NCBI RefSeq assembly: GCF_000714535.1
Contig: NZ_AUND01000042.1
Location: 52,747 to 116,746 of the forward strand
From: Thioclava pacifica DSM 10166
Lineage (GTDB): Bacteria > Pseudomonadota > Alphaproteobacteria > Rhodobacterales > Rhodobacteraceae
Direction: 5' to 3'
DNA: 64,000 bases
Within the stretch, counting starts at the first letter, position 1. The number at the start of each line of letters is the position of its first letter. Shown in pieces: positions 51,039 through 59,282 of the stretch. Under the pieces are notes generated by a model. The model saw only the letters and a list, made by a program, of their open reading frames with translations. It had not been told where the DNA came from and made no database searches. Position numbers and translations under genes: made by a program.

Positions 51039-52343
51039 TCAGAGCTCTTCGATGCGGATCGCGACCGGCTCGCCCTCGACCACGCGGGTCGCGGGCAGGG
51101 CGCTGATCGCCGCGTCGATCGCGTCGCGGGTCGTCTTGTGGGTGACGATCAGCACCGGGGCCGCCGTGTCGGCATGGCCGTACTGGCGCATGCGGCTGAT
51201 CGAAACGCCTGCCTCGCCCAGCACCGTCGCGACCTTGGCCAGCGCGCCGGGTTTGTCCGACAGTTGCAGGCGCAGATAATAGGGCGCGGCGATCGCGGTC
51301 ACGGCCGGCGTGGGCGTCGCGAGGCTGGCGGCCGGCTGGCCGAAGACGGGCAGGCGCATTCCTCGTGCGAGGTCCATCACGTCGCCCATCACGGCCGAAG
51401 CGGTCGGGCCTTCGCCCGCGCCCGCGCCGCGCAGCACGATCTGGCCGACCGAGTCGCCTTCAAGTACGACCATGTTCGTCCCGCCCGAGAGCTGGCCCAG
51501 CGGCGAGCTCGACGGCACGAGACAGGGCGTCATGCGCTGCTCCAGCCCGCGCCCGGTCATCTGCGCAACGCCCAGCAGCTTGATCTTGTAGCCCATGTCG
51601 CCCGCGCGCCGGATATCGTCGATCGAGATCCGCCCGATCCCTTCGAGCACCACATCGTCGAAGCTGACCTGCGTGCCGAAAGCGATGGCCGCGAGGATCG
51701 CGAGCTTGTGGCCCGCGTCGATGCCACCCACGTCGAGGTTCGGATCGGCCTCGAGATAGCCCAGCTGACGGGCTTCTTCGAAGACCGTGTCATAGGGCAG
51801 GCCCGCCTCTTCCATCCGCGTCAGGATGTAGTTGCAGGTGCCGTTCATCACGCCCATCACGCGCCGCATCCCGTTGCCCGCAAGCCCCTCGGTCAGCGAT
51901 TTGATCACCGGGATGCCGCCTGCGACTGCGGCCTCGTAGCGGATCGTGCGGCCGAGGCTTTCGGCCAGTTCCGCCAGCGCCTGCCCGTGATGGGCCAGCA
52001 GCGCCTTGTTCGCGGTCACCACATCCTTGCCCGCCTTCAGCGCGGCCTCGGTTGCCTCTTTCGCAGGCCCCTCATGGCCGCCCATCAGTTCGACGAAGAC
52101 ATCGACATCCTCGCGGGTGGCCAGCGCCACCGGATCGGTTTCCCACGCATAATCGGACAGATCCGCATCACGGTTCTTCGTACGATCACGTGCCGAGACG
52201 GCGGTGATGGTTACCGGGCGGCCCGAGCGCGCGGCCAGCATCGCCGCATGGCGCTGGACGATTTTCACCACGCCAATGCCCACGGTGCCAAGACCCGCGA
52301 TGCCAAGGCGCAGGGGCTGAGCGGAATCGGTGGCGCGGGACAT
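51039..52343 (-). CDS. hom: Homoserine dehydrogenase
   Basis: A 434-residue NAD(P)-dependent enzyme of the threonine/methionine branch. GLGTVGIGVV (residues about 16-25) is the nucleotide loop, KALLAHHGQAL the region with the catalytic lysine, and the C-terminal ACT domain (about 350-434, starting YYLRLQLSDKPGAL) should bind threonine as feedback inhibitor. ATG at 52343 is preferred over one four codons earlier because GAGG lies nine bases upstream. The gene leads a two-gene unit. Confidence 0.95.
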   Translation of the reverse strand: MSRATDSAQPLRLGIAGLGTVGIGVVKIVQRHAAMLAARSGRPVTITAVSARDRTKNRDADLSDYAWETDPVALATREDVDVFVELMGGHEGPAKEATEAALKAGKDVVTANKALLAHHGQALAELAESLGRTIRYEAAVAGGIPVIKSLTEGLAGNGMRRVMGVMNGTCNYILTRMEEAGLPYDTVFEEARQLGYLEADPNLDVGGIDAGHKLAILAAIAFGTQVSFDDVVLEGIGRISIDDIRRAGDMGYKIKLLGVAQMTGRGLEQRMTPCLVPSSSPLGQLSGGTNMVVLEGDSVGQIVLRGAGAGEGPTASAVMGDVMDLARGMRLPVFGQPAASLATPTPAVTAIAAPYYLRLQLSDKPGALAKVATVLGEAGVSISRMRQYGHADTAAPVLIVTHKTTRDAIDAAISALPATRVVEGEPVAIRIEEL

Positions 52344-52416
52344 GGGTGACCTCATGAAGGGATGATTTTCGCCCTGTTAGCGGGAAAGCGGTCTTGGCGC
52401 AACGCGGCGTGACGCG

Positions 52417-52632
52417 TCACTGCGCCGTTGTGGCGCTTTGATCGGCGCGCAGCATGTCCGCGCGGGCCTTGAGCGCCGCGGCGCGGGCCTCGAGATCGGG
52501 GGCTGGATCCGGGCTCAATGGCTGATCGTCGAGGATTTGATCAAGCGGCAACAGCGCGGGATACTCCTCGCTCGAATGCTTCGAGCAGGCGGTGAGCATG
52601 GCCAGCGAGGCGATCAGGGCAAGCGCGCGCAT
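52417..52632 (-). CDS. Small lipoprotein of unknown function
   Basis: A 71-residue protein with a lipoprotein signal peptide ending in LTAC (Cys16). The mature 56 residues are acidic and proline-rich, then a charged helix (EARAAALKARADML). No family is recognised. It ends about 74 bp before the hom start on the same strand. Position next to hom is typical in Rhodobacterales as far as I recall. Confidence 0.7.
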   Translation of the reverse strand: MRALALIASLAMLTACSKHSSEEYPALLPLDQILDDQPLSPDPAPDLEARAAALKARADMLRADQSATTAQ

Positions 52633-52715
52633 CGGGTCTCCTTATCGACGCGCCCAAACTATTGCGCGCCGACCCGCTTTGCCAGAGCGGAATGCGCGCG
52701 TTTGGGGTTTGATAA

Positions 52716-52729
52716 TGAACGAGCGTTCA
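52716..52729. promoter_or_regulatory. TetR-type operator (TGAACGAGCGTTCA)
   Basis: A palindrome with 6-bp arms TGAACG and CGTTCA around AG, 14 bases before the tetR start. It is a typical TetR-family operator and overlaps the likely promoter of the regulator, so autorepression is expected. It also faces the divergent small lipoprotein gene. Confidence 0.65.
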
Positions 52730-52743
52730 GTTAGCGTCGGCCC

Positions 52744-53334
52744 ATGGCACGCAAGACTGGTTCGCATTCCGAGATCACTGGCCCGAAGATCCGCGCCGAG
52801 GCGCAGAGGCTCTTCGCGCGTCACGGTTTTGCGGCCGTGTCGATGCGCCAGATAGCGGCGGCGGTGGGGGTGCAGGCGGGCGCGCTTTATCTCTATACGC
52901 CCGACAAGGAGGCGCTGCTCTTCGATCTTCTGAAGTCGCACATGGACGATCTGATCGCCGCCTGGCGCGCGGAGGCGCCCGAGGGGGCGGATGCTCTGGC
53001 GCGGCTGGAGCGTTTCGTGCGCTTTCACATCCGCTTCAACCTCGAACGTGCCGAGGTGGTCTTCCTGAGCTACATGGAGTTGCGCAACCTCTCGGAGGAG
53101 AATTTCGCGAAAATTGAGGGGCTGCGGAAGACCTATGAGACCGAGTTGGAAGAGATCCTCAAGGCGGGTCAGGCGGAGGGGGTGTTCCTGATCCCCGACA
53201 CGAAGCTCGCCACGATGGCGATCATCGCGATGCTGACCGGGGTGAATACCTGGTTCCGCGAAGGCGGACGTCTGAGCCGAGCGATGGTGGCGGATATCTA
53301 CTGGGACATGGTTCGCAAGGCGGTGGGGGCCTGA
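52744..53334 (+). CDS. TetR/AcrR family transcriptional regulator
   Basis: A 196-residue repressor. The N-terminal HTH (residues about 16-60) reads SMRQIAAAVGVQAGALYLY. The C-terminal part matches regulators linked to acyl-CoA metabolism in this group (FLSYMELRNLSEENF), but no acyl-CoA gene is adjacent. The operator at 52716-52729 suggests autoregulation. Effector unknown. Confidence 0.9.
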   Translation: MARKTGSHSEITGPKIRAEAQRLFARHGFAAVSMRQIAAAVGVQAGALYLYTPDKEALLFDLLKSHMDDLIAAWRAEAPEGADALARLERFVRFHIRFNLERAEVVFLSYMELRNLSEENFAKIEGLRKTYETELEEILKAGQAEGVFLIPDTKLATMAIIAMLTGVNTWFREGGRLSRAMVADIYWDMVRKAVGA

Positions 53335-53344
53335 GCGCAAAAGG

Positions 53345-53368
53345 AAAGGGCGACTGACGCCGCCCTTT
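53345..53368 (+). terminator. Terminator of the TetR gene
   Basis: AAAGGGCG and CGCCCTTT arms around an 8-base loop, 10 bases after the stop. Followed by GATG rather than a T-run beyond the arm. Confidence 0.65.
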
Positions 53369-53412
53369 GATGATCCCAGCCGTTGGGCAAGGGTATCAGG
53401 GTTGAACGAGCC

Positions 53413-53880
53413 TTACCGTTCAAGCGTCGTCTCCGGCGCTTTCGGCTTGTCGAAGGTCAGGCTGTGCAGCCCGACATAACCTTCCCAGCCATTCTGGAAG
53501 TAGAGGTCTCCCCCGACATTCCAGCGCTCACCGAGGAGCCCGCCCGTGCCGAAGAAGCCGTGGCTGCCATAGCCCAAGCCCAGCTCGGCCATGCCGTCAT
53601 TCTGGCCCGCGACGCCTGTCAGCTTGATCTTGCCCTGAACCGGGCCCGGGCCGACGCCCAGATGAAGCGACAGTTTCGCGCCCTTCATGTCGCCATCCGG
53701 GTCGATCCGGTAATTCATCGCGCCGACGACCCCTTCAAGGCCGCTGGCATGCGGACCGAAGGTCCAGTTCAGACCCACGAAGCCCTTCGTGTCGGTCTTG
53801 GATTTCGCCGTCGGGATTTCCTGAGCCGACGCGGCACCTGCCGCACAGATCATCGCCGCGACCAAGATGAGTTTACGCAT
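53413..53880 (-). CDS. Secreted protein of unknown function
   Basis: A 155-residue protein with a signal peptide (cleavage after about Ala19, ASA). The mature protein is Gly-rich with alternating strands (KLSLHLGVGPG, MAELGLGYGSHGFFG) that suggest a small beta barrel or beta sandwich at the envelope. The start at 53880 begins the signal peptide. No family is recognised with confidence. Convergent with the tetR gene. Confidence 0.7.
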   Translation of the reverse strand: MRKLILVAAMICAAGAASAQEIPTAKSKTDTKGFVGLNWTFGPHASGLEGVVGAMNYRIDPDGDMKGAKLSLHLGVGPGPVQGKIKLTGVAGQNDGMAELGLGYGSHGFFGTGGLLGERWNVGGDLYFQNGWEGYVGLHSLTFDKPKAPETTLER

Positions 53881-53984
53881 TGTACTCCCTCCACACATTG
53901 CGAGCGTTCGCGGAAACAGTGCCGCGTTTGGTCTCTTCTCACAATGATCCATGTCATCGCCTGCGGATTTTCGCAGGCGCGATG

Positions 53985-54704
53985 TCAGGTGCGCAAGGCG
54001 GCAAGCGCTTCGGTCAGATCGAGCGCCCCGTCATAAATCGCGCGCCCCGAGATCGCGCCCGCGATCACACCGGTATCACGCAGCGCGATCAGGTCGGGCA
54101 GCGAGGACACGCCCCCCGAGGCGATCACCGGGATCTCCACCGCGCGCGCCAGCGCCTCGGTTGCCTCGATATTCGGCCCGGTCATCGCGCCGTCGCGCAT
54201 GATGTCGGTGTAGATGATCGCGGCCACGCCCGCATCCTCGAAAGACTTCGCCAGATCGGTGACCATCACATCGGTCTCTTCCGCCCAGCCTTTCGTGGCG
54301 ACGCGGCCATTGCGCGCGTCGATTCCCACCGCAACCTTGCCGGGAAAGGCCTTCGCCGCTTCGCGCACCAGATCGGGGTTCTCCACCGCGACGGTGCCGA
54401 GGATCACGCGCGAAAGTCCCTTGTCGAGCCAGCGCTCGATCGTCGCCATGTCGCGGATACCGCCGCCGAGCTGCGCGGGGACCTTGATGCGCGCAAGGAT
54501 CGCCTCGACCGCCGCCGCGTTCACCGGCTCGCCCGCGAAGGCGCCGTTCAGGTCGACCAGATGCACCCATTCGCAGCCCGCCGCCTCGAACTTGGCCGCC
54601 TGCGCCGCCGGGTCGTCACCGAAGACCGTGGCCTTGTCCATCTCGCCATGCAGCAGACGCACGCATTGGCCATCCTTGAGGTCGATTGCGGGGTAGAGGA
54701 TCAT
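53985..54704 (-). CDS. hisA: Phosphoribosylformimino-5-aminoimidazole carboxamide ribotide isomerase
   Basis: A 239-residue TIM-barrel isomerase of histidine synthesis. The catalytic aspartates lie in PAIDLKDGQ (Asp8) and YTDIMRDG, and the phosphate loops GGGIRD and ASGGVSS are present. ATG at 54704 follows AGGAG by about nine bases. It is separated from hisBH by a plus-strand DUF2147 gene and a PP-loop gene. hisF is not next to it. Confidence 0.95.
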   Translation of the reverse strand: MILYPAIDLKDGQCVRLLHGEMDKATVFGDDPAAQAAKFEAAGCEWVHLVDLNGAFAGEPVNAAAVEAILARIKVPAQLGGGIRDMATIERWLDKGLSRVILGTVAVENPDLVREAAKAFPGKVAVGIDARNGRVATKGWAEETDVMVTDLAKSFEDAGVAAIIYTDIMRDGAMTGPNIEATEALARAVEIPVIASGGVSSLPDLIALRDTGVIAGAISGRAIYDGALDLTEALAALRT

Positions 54705-54847
54705 TCGGGGCACTCCTGAGCTGTCGCGAGCCTATTGCCACGGCCTCGGCGCTTTTCCAACCCTTACGCGGACGTCACGTAAATCTTGCCCGGAATCGGG
54801 ACGCGTGGCCTGATGCGCGCCATGAGGCAAAAGGGAGGAAATTTGCC

Positions 54848-55231
54848 ATGAAGACGATGTTGCTCGCCGCGGCTTTGACGTTCGCCGCCGGTGCGGCGCT
54901 GGCCGACCCGATCGAGGGCGTGTGGAAGACCCAGCCCGATGACGGCTCTTATGCCTATGTCACGATCAAGCCTTGCGGCGCGAATTTCTGCGGCGATATC
55001 AGCCGGACCTTCAAGGCCGATGGCGAATACAAATCGCCCAATCTCGGCAAGCAGATCGTGATCAACATGGCGCCCAAGGGCGACGGCAAATACGAGGGTC
55101 AGGTCTGGCGCCCGTCCAACAACAAGATCTATCTCGGCAAGATCACCCTGAACGGCAATGCGATGGCGCTGGCTGGCTGTGTGGCCGGGGGCCTGTTCTG
55201 CAAGTCGCAGGACTGGCAGCGGGTGAAGTAA
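54848..55231 (+). CDS. DUF2147 domain secreted protein
   Basis: A 127-residue protein with a signal peptide (cleavage after about Ala19). The mature part begins DPIEGVWKTQPDDGSYAYV and contains CGANFCGDI, GKQIVINM and SQDWQRVK, matching the DUF2147 family of small periplasmic proteins. Two or more cysteine pairs are likely. It stands on the plus strand inside a minus-strand histidine gene group; its stop is adjacent to the end of the PP-loop gene, so the two are convergent. Confidence 0.85.
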   Translation: MKTMLLAAALTFAAGAALADPIEGVWKTQPDDGSYAYVTIKPCGANFCGDISRTFKADGEYKSPNLGKQIVINMAPKGDGKYEGQVWRPSNNKIYLGKITLNGNAMALAGCVAGGLFCKSQDWQRVK

Positions 55232-55897
55232 TCACTCGGGAATGAGATCGGCATAGGCGAAGCCGTCGCGCAGGACGGTTTCGCCGACCCGCACCGGGAT
55301 CGGGGCGGAGAAGATCGGCCCGGCGCTGACCGCGGTGTGAAACTCGCCATTCTCACCGCAGGGATCGACGCCTTCGGGCAGATCGGCGAGCAGGCTTTCA
55401 TCGAAACGCCGTCCCGCGAAGCTCGGATCGAGCTTGCTCGGGTCCACCGTCACCAGATGCGTGACGAACCCCGCCGCGATCATCTCGCGCGCCAGCTGGC
55501 GGGTCGGGCGCTGCCAGAGCGGGAAGAGCGCCGCGACGCCGAGCGGTTTCAGCTTCTCGATCCGGTAGTCGCGCACGTCCTCGAGGAATAGGTCGCCAAA
55601 GACCATGGTCTCGACACCAAGCGCCTTCACCTGCTCCATCGCCGAGGCCATCCGCGCCTCGTAATCCGCGTTCGAGCAAGGCCAGGGCAGCGGCACCTCG
55701 ATCAGCGGCAGGCCCGCGGCTTCGGCCTGAGCGCGCAGCAGCTCATTGCGGGTGCCATGCATCGCGACTCGGTCGAAAGCCTCGTTGGTCGTCGACAGCA
55801 GTGCCACCACATCCGCGTGGCCTTCGCTCCGGCAGGCATGAAGCGCCATCGCGCAATCCTTGCCCGACGACCACGACAGAACCGCCTTCGGCGCCAT
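55232..55897 (-). CDS. Dph6-like PP-loop ATP pyrophosphatase
   Basis: A 221-residue adenine-nucleotide alpha hydrolase. The PP-loop SSGKD is at residues 10-14 and GENGEFHT near residue 190 resembles the Dph6 active-site motif. In eukaryotes and archaea Dph6 amidates diphthine; bacteria lack diphthamide, so the bacterial substrate is unknown. Its start overlaps the hisH stop (TGATG), so it is coupled to the histidine operon. Gene-neighbour logic suggests an ammonia or amide transfer role, but this is inference. Confidence 0.88.
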   Translation of the reverse strand: MAPKAVLSWSSGKDCAMALHACRSEGHADVVALLSTTNEAFDRVAMHGTRNELLRAQAEAAGLPLIEVPLPWPCSNADYEARMASAMEQVKALGVETMVFGDLFLEDVRDYRIEKLKPLGVAALFPLWQRPTRQLAREMIAAGFVTHLVTVDPSKLDPSFAGRRFDESLLADLPEGVDPCGENGEFHTAVSAGPIFSAPIPVRVGETVLRDGFAYADLIPE

Positions 55898-56535
55898 CAG
55901 GGTTTCCAGCCGAGGAAATTCGCGATCAGCCGCAGACCAGTGGTCTGCGATTTCTCGGGGTGGAACTGGGTGCCCACGATATTGTCACGCCCCACGATCG
56001 CGGTGATCTCGCCGCCGTAATCGACATGGGCCAGACGGTGTTGGGGCTCGGCCACCTTGAAATGGTAGCTATGCACGAAATAGGCGTGATCGCCCGTCGT
56101 GATGCCGTCGAGCACCGCATGCGGATTGTCGACCACCAGATCGTTCCAGCCCATATGCGGCACCTTCATCGCAGGGTCCGAGAGCTCGATCTTCACCACC
56201 TCGCCGGGGATCCAGCCGAAGCCTTCGGTCTCTTGAAATTCCAGCCCGCGCGTGGCCAGCATCTGCATGCCGATGCAGATCCCGAGGAAGGGGCGGCCCT
56301 TGACGGTCACCGCTTCCTCGATCGCCTGTGCGAGCCCCTCGAACCGGTGTAGCGCGGCGTTGCAGGAGGGATAAGCCCCGTCGCCCGGCAGCACGATCCG
56401 GTCGGCGCGCGCCACCACGTCCGGCTCGGACGTCACGACGATCGTGCCGTGCCCCGTCTCGCGTGCCATGCGCTGAAATGCCTTCTCGGCCGAGTGCAGG
56501 TTGCCCGAGTCGTAATCGACCAGTGCCGTCAGCAT
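55897..56535 (-). CDS. hisH: Imidazole glycerol phosphate synthase, glutamine amidotransferase subunit
   Basis: A 212-residue class I amidotransferase. The nucleophile elbow is GICIGMQ and the His-Glu pair lies in TQFHPEKSQ. It feeds ammonia to HisF. Its start overlaps the hisB stop by one base and its stop overlaps the next gene start. The start [13 protein letters not shown] matches homologues. Confidence 0.95.
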   Translation of the reverse strand: MLTALVDYDSGNLHSAEKAFQRMARETGHGTIVVTSEPDVVARADRIVLPGDGAYPSCNAALHRFEGLAQAIEEAVTVKGRPFLGICIGMQMLATRGLEFQETEGFGWIPGEVVKIELSDPAMKVPHMGWNDLVVDNPHAVLDGITTGDHAYFVHSYHFKVAEPQHRLAHVDYGGEITAIVGRDNIVGTQFHPEKSQTTGLRLIANFLGWKP

Positions 56536-57122
56536 CACAGCGCCCCTTTGGTCGAGGGCAGCACGTCGCCCATGCGCGGATCGGTCTCGACCGCCATGCG
56601 CAGCGCGCGCGCGACCGATTTGAACGCAGCTTCCGCGATGTGGTGGCTGTTGAAGCCATGCACGCGGTCGATATGCAGCGTGATCCCGCCATTGGTGGCG
56701 AGCGCTTGGAAAAACTCGCGCACCAGCTCGGTGTCGAAGGTGCCGATCTTCGGGGTGGGCATGTCGCAATTCCACACGAAGAAGGGGCGCGCCGAGAGGT
56801 CCAGCGCGCATTGCACCTGCGTGTCATCCATCGCCAGCGCGAAATGGCCGTAACGGCGGATGCCGCGCTTGTCGCCCAGCGCCTTCACAAGGGCCTGACC
56901 CAGCGCAATGCCGGTATCCTCGACCGTGTGGTGGTCGTCGATATGCAGATCGCCTTGCGCGCGGATTGTCATGTCGATCAGCGAATGCCGCGCGAGCTGG
57001 TCGAGCATGTGGTCGAAGAAGCCCACGCCCGTGCGGTTGTCATACTGACCGGTGCCGTCGAGATTGATCTCGACGGTGATATCGGTCTCGGCGGTCTTGC
57101 GGCTGATCGTGGCCTTGCGCAT
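56535..57122 (-). CDS. hisB: Imidazoleglycerol-phosphate dehydratase
   Basis: A 195-residue manganese enzyme. Metal-binding repeats are [12 protein letters not shown] (about 36-47) and [14 protein letters not shown], with the second set in [12 protein letters not shown]. Stand-alone dehydratase, without the phosphatase domain found in enterobacteria. First gene of hisB-hisH-PP-loop. Its 358-bp upstream gap (57123-57480) holds the MITE-like copy B and the tRNA terminator. Confidence 0.96.
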   Translation of the reverse strand: MRKATISRKTAETDITVEINLDGTGQYDNRTGVGFFDHMLDQLARHSLIDMTIRAQGDLHIDDHHTVEDTGIALGQALVKALGDKRGIRRYGHFALAMDDTQVQCALDLSARPFFVWNCDMPTPKIGTFDTELVREFFQALATNGGITLHIDRVHGFNSHHIAEAAFKSVARALRMAVETDPRMGDVLPSTKGAL

Positions 57123-57253
57123 CGGGCGCCTCCTTGAAACTCACCGCCTTATAGGCCGGGGCCGGGGGCGCGCTCAAGCGGCGTGGTGCGAAAGGCTGGG
57201 CGATGCGGCGGAAAAGTCGAATGTCAGCGGCGGAGGGGGCGTTATGAGGCGCT

Positions 57254-57391
57254 GAGGGCGGCGCCCGACCTCGGGTGGGCGCGCTCCACGCATGGTGGTC
57301 TGCGTTTTATCGCGTCACGCGCCTCTGACGGCAGGGCGCGCGGTGACGTTTCAAAAGCGCCCTCCCGGGGGGAGGTCGGGCGCTGCCCGGG
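57254..57391. repeat. MITE-like dispersed repeat, copy B
   Basis: About 138 bp, the inverted counterpart of copy A (21573-21712). Read on the minus strand, it starts CCCGGGCAGCGCCCGACC, keeps ACGTCACCGCGCGC and GATAAAA in the core, and ends GCCCACCCGA, then TCGGGCGCCGCCCTC. It lies between hisB and the tRNA-Gly pair. Confidence 0.65.
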
Positions 57392-57445
57392 CTGGACGCC
57401 CGTGCGGGGCTTCTAATCTCCGGACAGCGGCACTCACCCGGAAAA

Positions 57446-57472
57446 GACAAAAGCCTCCCCGAAGGGAGGCTT
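57446..57472 (-). terminator. Terminator of the tRNA-Gly pair
   Basis: On the minus strand AAGCCTCCC-TTCG-GGGAGGCTT is followed by TTGTCTTTTCC. It is 9 bases past the 3 prime end of the second-transcribed tRNA. Confidence 0.85.
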
Positions 57473-57480
57473 CTTTGTAT

Positions 57481-57555
57481 TGGAGCGGGCGAGGCGATTC
57501 GAACGCCCGACCCTAACCTTGGCAAGGTTATGCTCTACCCCTGAGCTACGCCCGC
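57481..57555 (-). tRNA. tRNA-Gly (anticodon GCC)
   Basis: A 75-base tRNA read on the minus strand with encoded CCA. Acceptor GCGGGCG pairs with CGCCCGC; the anticodon loop TTGCCAA gives GCC; the T loop is GTTCGAAT. The sequence is identical to the copy at 57578-57652. Confidence 0.96.
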
Positions 57556-57577
57556 ATCCTGAGGTATTTGACCGAAC

Positions 57578-57652
57578 TGGAGCGGGCGAGGCGATTCGAA
57601 CGCCCGACCCTAACCTTGGCAAGGTTATGCTCTACCCCTGAGCTACGCCCGC
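57578..57652 (-). tRNA. tRNA-Gly (anticodon GCC)
   Basis: Second identical 75-base copy with encoded CCA, 22 bases from the first on the same strand. Both copies are probably one transcript ending at the terminator at 57446-57472. The 120 bases up to the MocR gene stop would hold the promoter. Confidence 0.96.
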
Positions 57653-57772
57653 GCCGGTTCGGTGGAGGCGGATTTAGGGGATCGCGCGGAGGGCTGCAAG
57701 AGGAAATTTCATCCCCGAGGCCAAAATTCGCCCGCGCCTTTGTCGCAAGGCGCTCGGGTGTGCGGCGCGGGA

Positions 57773-59221
57773 TCAGGCGGGACCCGCGCAAAGGGGGGCG
57801 AGCAGGTCGCAAAGACGCGCGGCGGCCGCACTGAGTTGCGACTCGGTGAAACCGGCATAGCCGAAGAGGAGCCCCTGCGGTGGCTCGGGCAGCACTGAAT
57901 GGCTCGAGAGCGCGCGCAGCGTCAGCCCGTCCGCGGCCGCTCTGCGCGAGATTTCGGCATCGGTGATGCGCACGCCAAGAGCGGGCCGCAGGTCGATGCA
58001 TAGATGCATCCCCGAAGGATCCGGCGCGAGATCGAGGCACTCCGATAAGGGCGTCAGTGCCTCCAGAAGATGCGCCTGCCTGCGCGCATAGGTCCGCCGC
58101 ATCCTGCGTAGATGGGTCGCGAATTCGCCACTGGCCATGAACGCGGCCAGCGCGGGCTGGGGAACCAGCGAGGCACGTGAGCCAGTGACCGAGAGAGTCG
58201 CGCGCAGCTTTTCGATCAGCGCTTCGGGGACGACGAGATATCCGATCCGCAGGGCCGGGCTGAGGAGTTTCGAGAAGCTTCCCATGTAGATCACGCGCTG
58301 CAATCCATCGAGCCCGGCCAGCGCGGGCAGTGGTTGGCCCTGATAGCGAAACTCGCTGTCGTAATCGTCCTCAATGATCAGCGCCGAAGCCCTGTGCGCC
58401 CAATCGAGCAGGGCGAGCCGACGTGCGAGCGGCATCGCTACCCCGGTCGGATAATGGCGCGAGGGCGTGACATTCACCGCCGCGCAATCCTCGGGCAGAC
58501 GCGTGGGATCGAGCCCCTCGCTATCGACGCGCAGTGCCACGGGAGCGATCCCGATTCCGCGCAGGGTGTGTTCAAGCGTCGCCCAGCCCGGGTCCTCGAT
58601 CGCCATGCGGGCGCCAGCAGGCAGCAGCGCGCGCCCGATCAGGTCGAACCCGTCGCTTGCCCCGCCGGTGATCAGCACCTGTTCGGGGGTGCAATCGAGC
58701 CCGCGCCAGGCCGAGAGGTGGCTCGCGATCGCCGCGCGCAGCGCGGGCCAGCCGAAACTGTCGGGCCGATCGAGAAGCGCTGGATCGGGCTGGCGCCATA
58801 CCCGTTCGAGATGGCGCGCCCAGATCCGGTGCGGGAATAGCGACTGGTCGGGCAGGCCGGGCTGGAAGGGTAACCAAGGGCGCGGCGGTTCGGGCGCTTT
58901 GCGTGGCGTGGGGGCTGGCGGCGCGAGATGGGGCAGCTCGCGCGCGACATAGGTTCCCCCGCCTCGCCGGGTGACGAGATAGCCCTCCGCGACAAGCTGG
59001 TCATAGGCAGAGGTCACGGTCATGCGCGAGACCGACAGCTCTTCGGCCAGAACGCGGCTCGCGGGCAGGCGCGCGCCCGCAGCTTCGGGAGCTGCGCGCA
59101 ACAGCTCGCGCAGGGCGTCCGTCAATTGCGCGTGCAGAGGCCGCCCAGCCCTGCGCTCCAGACTGAGCGCGAATAGGGCTGCGTTAAAATTGGCATGAAG
59201 TTTTTTGTCGATATTGGACAT
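57773..59221 (-). CDS. MocR/PdxR-family regulator (GntR HTH fused to aminotransferase fold)
   Basis: A 482-residue fusion protein. The N-terminal winged helix (residues about 25-90) has RLPASRVLAEELSVSRMTV. The C-terminal aminotransferase-like domain (about 115-482) keeps the PLP lysine at Lys318 in YMGSFSKLLSPALR and DDYDSEFRY. MocR proteins sense PLP or an amino acid and regulate neighbours. It diverges from a pyridoxamine-phosphate-oxidase-like gene, with a 9-bp inverted repeat over its own start, so it is likely the regulator of that gene and of itself. Confidence 0.93.
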   Translation of the reverse strand: MSNIDKKLHANFNAALFALSLERRAGRPLHAQLTDALRELLRAAPEAAGARLPASRVLAEELSVSRMTVTSAYDQLVAEGYLVTRRGGGTYVARELPHLAPPAPTPRKAPEPPRPWLPFQPGLPDQSLFPHRIWARHLERVWRQPDPALLDRPDSFGWPALRAAIASHLSAWRGLDCTPEQVLITGGASDGFDLIGRALLPAGARMAIEDPGWATLEHTLRGIGIAPVALRVDSEGLDPTRLPEDCAAVNVTPSRHYPTGVAMPLARRLALLDWAHRASALIIEDDYDSEFRYQGQPLPALAGLDGLQRVIYMGSFSKLLSPALRIGYLVVPEALIEKLRATLSVTGSRASLVPQPALAAFMASGEFATHLRRMRRTYARRQAHLLEALTPLSECLDLAPDPSGMHLCIDLRPALGVRITDAEISRRAAADGLTLRALSSHSVLPEPPQGLLFGYAGFTESQLSAAAARLCDLLAPLCAGPA

Positions 59222-59239
59222 GTTTTATAATCCAATATC
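59210..59239. promoter_or_regulatory. Operator dyad in the MocR / flavin oxidase intergenic region
   Basis: Arms GATATTGGA (59210-59218) and TCCAATATC (59231-59239), perfect 9 bp with a 12-base centre. The centre contains the MocR start codon and a plus-strand -10 (TATAAT, 59226-59231). Binding would block both genes. Confidence 0.7.
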
Positions 59240-59282
59240 GCGCTACCCGCAGGCCGACAAGAATTCTCCGCGGAGCCAGACC

